The notes beneath the pieces are model-generated. The model was not told the origin of the DNA. It saw only the letters and a list, made by a program, of their open reading frames with translations, and searched no databases. This document shows positions 59,856-64,000 of a stretch of 64,000 nucleotides of DNA, in pieces. Positions within the stretch are counted from its first letter, which is position 1. Every line of letters begins with the position of its first letter. This DNA comes from Paracerasibacillus soli. Its GTDB lineage: Bacteria > Bacillota > Bacilli > Bacillales > Amphibacillaceae. The stretch lies in the NCBI RefSeq assembly GCF_034006335.1, contig NZ_JAWDIQ010000002.1, one strand, 5' to 3'. Both the position numbers and the translations under genes were made by a program.

Positions 59856-60251
59856 TCACATGGGGTCTGACCCCAGTTCAATTATAACGAAGCTGGCGGC
59901 GTAGTGTGCGGTATGTGTGATTGATAAGTGGAAAGTAGTGGCGTGTTGATATCGTGCTTCAATCTTTGGATGTAGTTGAAAAGTCGGTTTACCTCGTGTA
60001 TCTTGCATTATTGTGATGTCTTGAAAACTCAACTCTTTTCCAAAACCAGTACCAATCGCTTTAGCCAAGGCTTCTTTTGCTGCAAAGCGTCCTGACAGCC
60101 ACTCTACTTTACGCCTCTCTGAATCGAGTGCATGATACATGTCCAATTCTTGTTCTGTTAGAATTCTTTTAACAAAAGGGAGAGATGACCGTTCACAAGC
60201 TTTTTTCATTCGTGCAATTTCAACTAAATCCATGCCAATTCCTAAAATCAA
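59856..60251 (-). CDS. acpS: Holo-acyl-carrier-protein synthase with a REP1-encoded C-terminal tail
   Basis: Transfers phosphopantetheine from CoA to a carrier protein. Motifs: ILGIGMDLVEIARM (metal Asp), SGRFAAKEALAKAIGTG, and FHLSITHTAHYAASFVIIE. The family protein would end here, but this one adds LGSDPM from a REP1 palindrome before the stop. I chose the TTG at 60251 by comparison with AcpS starts and an AGGTGA upstream; a GTG at 60260 is in frame. It is the last gene of the ketosynthase operon, so it may serve that pathway's carrier as well as or instead of fatty-acid ACP. Confidence 0.92.
   Translation of the reverse strand: MILGIGMDLVEIARMKKACERSSLPFVKRILTEQELDMYHALDSERRKVEWLSGRFAAKEALAKAIGTGFGKELSFQDITIMQDTRGKPTFQLHPKIEARYQHATTFHLSITHTAHYAASFVIIELGSDPM
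59862..59874. repeat. REP1 palindrome forming the acpS C-terminus
   Basis: GGGGTCTGACCCC, read on the minus strand as Gly-Ser-Asp-Pro followed by Met-stop. Confidence 0.9.
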
Positions 60252-60281
60252 ACTGATCACCTACCCCTTCCATTTATTTTA

Positions 60282-60497
60282 TCACTTAAAGGATTTCACC
60301 AATTCAAGCATCTTTGCGCTTTCCTTTTGCTTCCTCCCCCACCTGTTTATCCCACCGCCACCTTGATATTCCATTCCCTCCCCACCATCAGGATTTACTA
60401 AATGCCCTATTCCTAACTGTGTGACAGGTAATTGCCAAATAATAAAGTGATAAACAATTGTTTTTCTCAAAGAATGGGTTTGATTCCACTTAAACAT
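60282..60497 (-). CDS. Small hypothetical protein in the ketosynthase operon
   Basis: A 71-residue ORF not recognised: MFKWNQTHSLRKTIVYHFII, then a Gly-rich stretch (EGMEYQGGGGINRWGRKQKE) and a basic end. GGGAGAG lies 9 nt upstream of the ATG, and it fills the gap between the double ketosynthase and acpS on the same strand, 30 nt from the acpS start. It may be real or a fragment of a longer frameshifted gene; its composition is unlike a carrier protein (no DSL motif). Confidence 0.4.
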   Translation of the reverse strand: MFKWNQTHSLRKTIVYHFIIWQLPVTQLGIGHLVNPDGGEGMEYQGGGGINRWGRKQKESAKMLELVKSFK

Positions 60498-60563
60498 GAG
60501 TCATGCTCTCCCAACCCAAATCCCTCCGCAACATACAGCAAAATCAAATAGCACCAAATAAAT

Positions 60564-63013
60564 TCACTCATATCGCTTGAGTACTAACGAATTGTAATTT
60601 GCCCCATAGGCAAAGGAACTAATTAATGCATGATTAATATTTTTCGCTTCTCTCGTTTCCATTATCAAATCTAAATCTACCGCTTCATGCTTTGCACTCA
60701 AATTTTGAATGGGGGCAAGTGTCCCTTGAAACGCTAAAATTGCACTTAAAATCCCTAATGCTCCCGCTGTTCCATGTGTTTCGCCAAAAACCGATTTCGG
60801 TGCAGTCACTGGGGTTTTTGTACCAAATAAATCATGAAGCGCTTTTGCCTCTACTTTGTCAAATGACCAGAGACCACCTGCTGCGGATGCGATAAAATCA
60901 ATATCATGTGCAGTTATGTCTGCTGATTCCAACGCAAGTTCGAATGACCTTTTCCACTCTTCACCTGTTGGATTGATACGCGCAACGCGACTATTATCAC
61001 ATGTTAAACCGAAGCCCGTCATTTCTGCCAAAATAGATGCATCGCGTTCTTGCGCACTTTCCTCGCTCTCTACTACAAAAGCTACACTACCGCTTCCTAA
61101 AACATGTCCCTGACTATGTGCATCAAAAGGCATCGGCATATTTCCACTTAAATAATGAGGAATTCGATGTAAACCGGCAACGAGCGGTTCATTAAACTCA
61201 TCAGATGTTACCACAATGACTTGATCACAAATATCTTGCTGAATGAAATTATTTGCATAAAATAATGCATTAATTGCGGAGACACCACCTGCACATATTG
61301 TCGATGTCGGCCCCTTTAACTTAAAATTTAAGCCAATATGTCCAGCTGCTGCATTCATTACTGTATTAGGAAACAATCGTGCATTTGCCTTTTGTGCACC
61401 TTCTGAAATAACAATTCGATTAAATTCTTCTACCGTTTCAATTGGTCCCGTTCCAGTCGCAAAAATTACGCCTACCCGCTCGCTATTACGGCGATTAATT
61501 TTTAAGTTTGCATCTTGTAAAGCCATCCTTGTCGCTACTGTCGCCTGTCTACTAATCGTATCCATTTTACGTAATAAACTTGGATTCATATATTTTCGGT
61601 ATGAAATATCCGGAATAATGCCAGCATGTTTGATACCATATTCAGTAGAATCGAATGTAGCAATCTCTGTTAAGCCGGATTCGCCGTTCCGTAGCAAGTC
61701 AAAAACATCTTCTTTATGTTTTGCATTACCAGCAATCGCTCCTATACCTGAGATGACAAGCCTTTTCTTTTGATAAATTTTTTCTTCGCGTGCCTGTTCT
61801 TGATCTTTCTGTAATAAAATGGTTGCGTTATTACCACCAAACGCAAATGAATTCGATAATACAACTTGAAGTGGGCCCTTTTTCACATGATTGGGGACAA
61901 AGTCAAAATCGAATGCGCGATATTCCGCTTTAAAATTTACAGTAGGTGGTATGATTTCATCTCGGATAGCTAAAATACTCGTTACCGCTTCTGCCGCCCC
62001 AGCTGCACCTAGCATATGCCCAATCATAGACTTTGTAGACGAAATAGGTGGTTGATGTCCATTCAATAGTGACCGTAATGCTTTCGGCTCAGAAGAATCA
62101 TTTGCTGGTGTACCTGTCCCATGACCGTTAATATATGAAATGTCATTTTCTGACAAGCTAGCTTGCTGAAGTACATGCCTCATTGCGCGTAACGCACCAT
62201 CTCCAGCCGGATCAGGTGCTGTCTGATGATAGCAGTCTGCTGATAAAGCATAATCTAGTACTTCTGCTAAAATGGTCGCACCTCTTTTCAAAGCAATGTC
62301 TCTTCGTTCCAAAATTAAAAATGCCGCACCTTCACCAATGTTTACCCCATCACTTTTACTATAAGGAGATGATGGGCCGTCACATAACGCTTGTAAACTA
62401 TTAAATCCGCTTAAAGAAAGCTTCGTTAATGGATCTACTCCACCTGTCACGACTACATCCGCTTTCCCTGCACGAATTGTGTCTAATGCATATCCTATCG
62501 CATTCGTTCCTGCAGCACATGCATTTGAAATGACACTTTTATGTCCTTTTATGTTCAAATCTCTCGCAACATTATCCGCCGGTACGTGAATCGGATATTT
62601 GTAAATCAATCCAGGGTTTGTTTTACGAATTCCTTTTCAATCCATTGTTTATGGAATTGCTCCCCACTCCTAATACCACCTAAAGATGTCCCAACGACAA
62701 TCCCGATTCGATATGGATCCATTTCAGTAAATCGAATTCTAGCATTTTTTACTGCTTCACGGGCAGCTAGAACGGCGAATTGACCACTCCGATCTAAGTC
62801 TAACAATTCCCTTTTAGTAAAGTGGTCTGTTGGATTAAATTGCCCCACTTCTCCACCGTAACTAGTACTTAAATCAGAAGTATCTAATTCTTGGACAAGC
62901 TTTATCCCACAAGATCCCGCTTGTACATTTTGCCAAAACTCCTCGATATGATGGCCATTAGCAGAAATAATGCCTATCCCTGTGACAACTACTTGATACT
63001 TTTTCCATTGCAT
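60564..63013 (-). CDS. Fused double beta-ketoacyl synthase (KS-KS), one frameshift
   Basis: About 816 residues with two complete FabF-like domains. KS1 (about residues 1-410) has the full Cys-His-His set: SNACAAGTNAIGYA, INGHGTGTPANDSSEPKAL and STKSMIGHMLGAAGA. KS2 (from about residue 418, RLVISGIGAIAGNAK) keeps Cys (TSTICAGGVSAINAL) and a His (KSVFGETHGTAGALG) but has SAAGGLWSFDKVEAKAL in place of HGTGT, so the first catalytic His is lost. This recalls a KS/chain-length-factor pair fused in one chain. One A restores the break near 62615 (KQNPGLIYKYP). It follows the GcvT-like gene by 16 nt. Product unknown. Confidence 0.88.
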
Positions 63014-63029
63014 AGCATAACTTCCTTCA

Positions 63030-64000
63030 TTAGACTATTTTTATTTCCCATGATTTCGGAATAACATATGGCGATGAAATCGTTTCAATTGGCACAAGTT
63101 GACCCTTCTCATGATGATAGGCTACTAATGATAATCCCGAAACGGCAAATATGTCCTCTACTACCCCTAAAGCAAGCTTTTTACCAAGTTGATAACTATG
63201 AACAACTTGTACTACCTTTCCCACTTCAACATGTTCAACTAGAATCGTATCATCTTTTGCCAGCACTTCTTTCGCATCAAAGCAAAAACCAACTAATCTT
63301 TTATCTACTCCCTCTTCTCGTATTTCCTGCAGCACCTCACTTGCAGCAAACTCATCCTTATCAAAATGAACGAGCCATTCTAAACATGCTTCAAATACGT
63401 TTAACTCACTTGTTTCGTAACGAACATTCGGTTGCCGCACTTCTAACATCGCAATTTCTAACGCTTGCATTCCAACTGGGTGAACCGAAAAGTCTTCCGA
63501 ATCCTGTTCTAAAAGATGCTCCCACAATTTGAGCCCACTTGATGCAGCAACACATATTTTGTACCCGTACTCTCCTGTTACACCTGTTCTCGCAAAAAGA
63601 ATCGATTGATCTTGCCATGTTGTCTCGACGAAAGATTGGAATGGTAACGACGAAATATCAAAGTCTAAAAATTCTCTTCCTACTTTCCAAGCATATGGAC
63701 CTTCAAAACCAATAATTGCAAATTGATTTGTTACGTCTTCCACGACGACGATATCATCGTTATTTCCATGCAAAAGTAATTGATGTATCTTTTCACGCTG
63801 ATGTGCAGATGTTTCAATTAATATATAATCTTCCTGATGATAAATTGTAACCAAATCGATTACTTGTGCGTCTTCATCTAATATTAAGGAAAAGTCTACT
63901 TTTTCTATATCCATAAATTCGATATCAATCGTGAGGAATTCATTCAAAAATTCAACGGGATCATCGCCAGTTATTTTTATTTTTCCATTTGCCGTGTAGT
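63030..64000 (-). CDS. GcvT-like (aminomethyltransferase/folate-binding) protein, N-terminus off the right edge
   Basis: The visible part, about 323 residues, is GcvT/YgfZ-superfamily: GKIKITGDDPVEFLNEF near the start, FARTGVTGEYGYKICVA (the RTGYTGE-type motif), VGMQALEIAMLEVRQPNV, and a C-terminal barrel domain. It is in frame to the right edge, so the gene starts beyond the window. Because it is operonic with ketosynthases rather than gcvPH, a folate-dependent one-carbon or methyl transfer on a pathway intermediate is more likely than glycine cleavage (inference). Confidence 0.8.
   Translation of the reverse strand, partial: YTANGKIKITGDDPVEFLNEFLTIDIEFMDIEKVDFSLILDEDAQVIDLVTIYHQEDYILIETSAHQREKIHQLLLHGNNDDIVVVEDVTNQFAIIGFEGPYAWKVGREFLDFDISSLPFQSFVETTWQDQSILFARTGVTGEYGYKICVAASSGLKLWEHLLEQDSEDFSVHPVGMQALEIAMLEVRQPNVRYETSELNVFEACLEWLVHFDKDEFAASEVLQEIREEGVDKRLVGFCFDAKEVLAKDDTILVEHVEVGKVVQVVHSYQLGKKLALGVVEDIFAVSGLSLVAYHHEKGQLVPIETISSPYVIPKSWEIKIV

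Noticed and set aside
61000..63013. KS-KS fusion as an assembly artefact joining two genes
   Set aside because: The linker between the two domains (residues about 405-418) lies in an uninterrupted frame in the middle of a 2-kb ORF; the only break is inside KS1, far from the junction.

Overview
The window is AT-rich chromosomal DNA from a low-GC Gram-positive bacterium, almost certainly a Bacillaceae species of the Oceanobacillus/Virgibacillus type. The evidence is strong GGAGG ribosome binding sites with GTG and TTG starts, many genes best matched to Bacillus families (GlpP antitermination, YkuK, YojN/YojO, YlbC-like CAP protein, LplABC-type importers), CcpA cre sites, an LPXTG surface protein and a betaine-type binding lipoprotein. 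No rRNA, tRNA, CRISPR or phage genes were seen. About half of the recognisable genes, including conserved ones (glpK, murQ, cax, ABC permeases), carry one or more single-base frameshifts. In the cases I worked through, most breaks lie in a short homopolymer and one base restores the family sequence, so they look like uncorrected read errors. I annotate these as whole CDSs with breaks noted.

Layout. 0-9 kb: MscS channel, HAD phosphatase, polysaccharide deacetylase, TcaA-like zinc-ribbon membrane protein, OFA-type MFS carrier, ATP sulfurylase with a long C-terminal extension. 9-14 kb: RNase H-like protein and two c-di-GMP enzymes (PAS-GGDEF and PAS-GGDEF-EAL). 14-23 kb: M20 peptidase, membrane protein, CAP protein, two inverted copies of a Bacillaceae-type dispersed repeat, L,D-transpeptidase, zinc-ribbon membrane protein, penicillin acylase family protein. 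23-33 kb: a co-directional amino-sugar block with RpiR/MurR regulator, GNAT, metallophosphoesterase, MurQ etherase, DUF624 protein, two sugar permeases and a solute-binding lipoprotein. 33-38 kb: formamidase, small ribbon-helix-helix protein, REP-associated Y1 transposase (RAYT), formate/nitrite transporter, uracil-DNA-glycosylase-like protein and an IS4-type remnant. 38-45 kb: glycerol block, glpD and glpK, a membrane-fused alpha/beta hydrolase and glpP, with antiterminator-like leader hairpins and a cre site. 45-54 kb: AGCS symporter, Cax antiporter, DinB protein, acidic Gly-X-Y LPXTG protein, DUF2798 protein, YkuK, OsmC. 54-60 kb: AAA+/VWA pair (YojN/YojO), OpuAC-type lipoprotein, GNAT. 60-64 kb: a minus-strand operon of GcvT-like protein, fused double ketosynthase, small ORF and AcpS, running off the right edge.

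Two families of short palindromes are scattered from 33 kb to 60 kb: REP1 (core GGGGTCAGACCCC, about ten copies) and REP2 (29 bp, TGAAAC...GTTTCA, five copies). REP1 occurs inside the RAYT gene and in the 3' ends of three other genes, always read in the frame giving Gly-Ser-Asp-Pro. REP2 supplies the stop codon of three genes. This REP/RAYT network, the double-ketosynthase operon and the GlpP/CcpA-type control region ahead of the alpha/beta hydrolase are the parts most worth following up.
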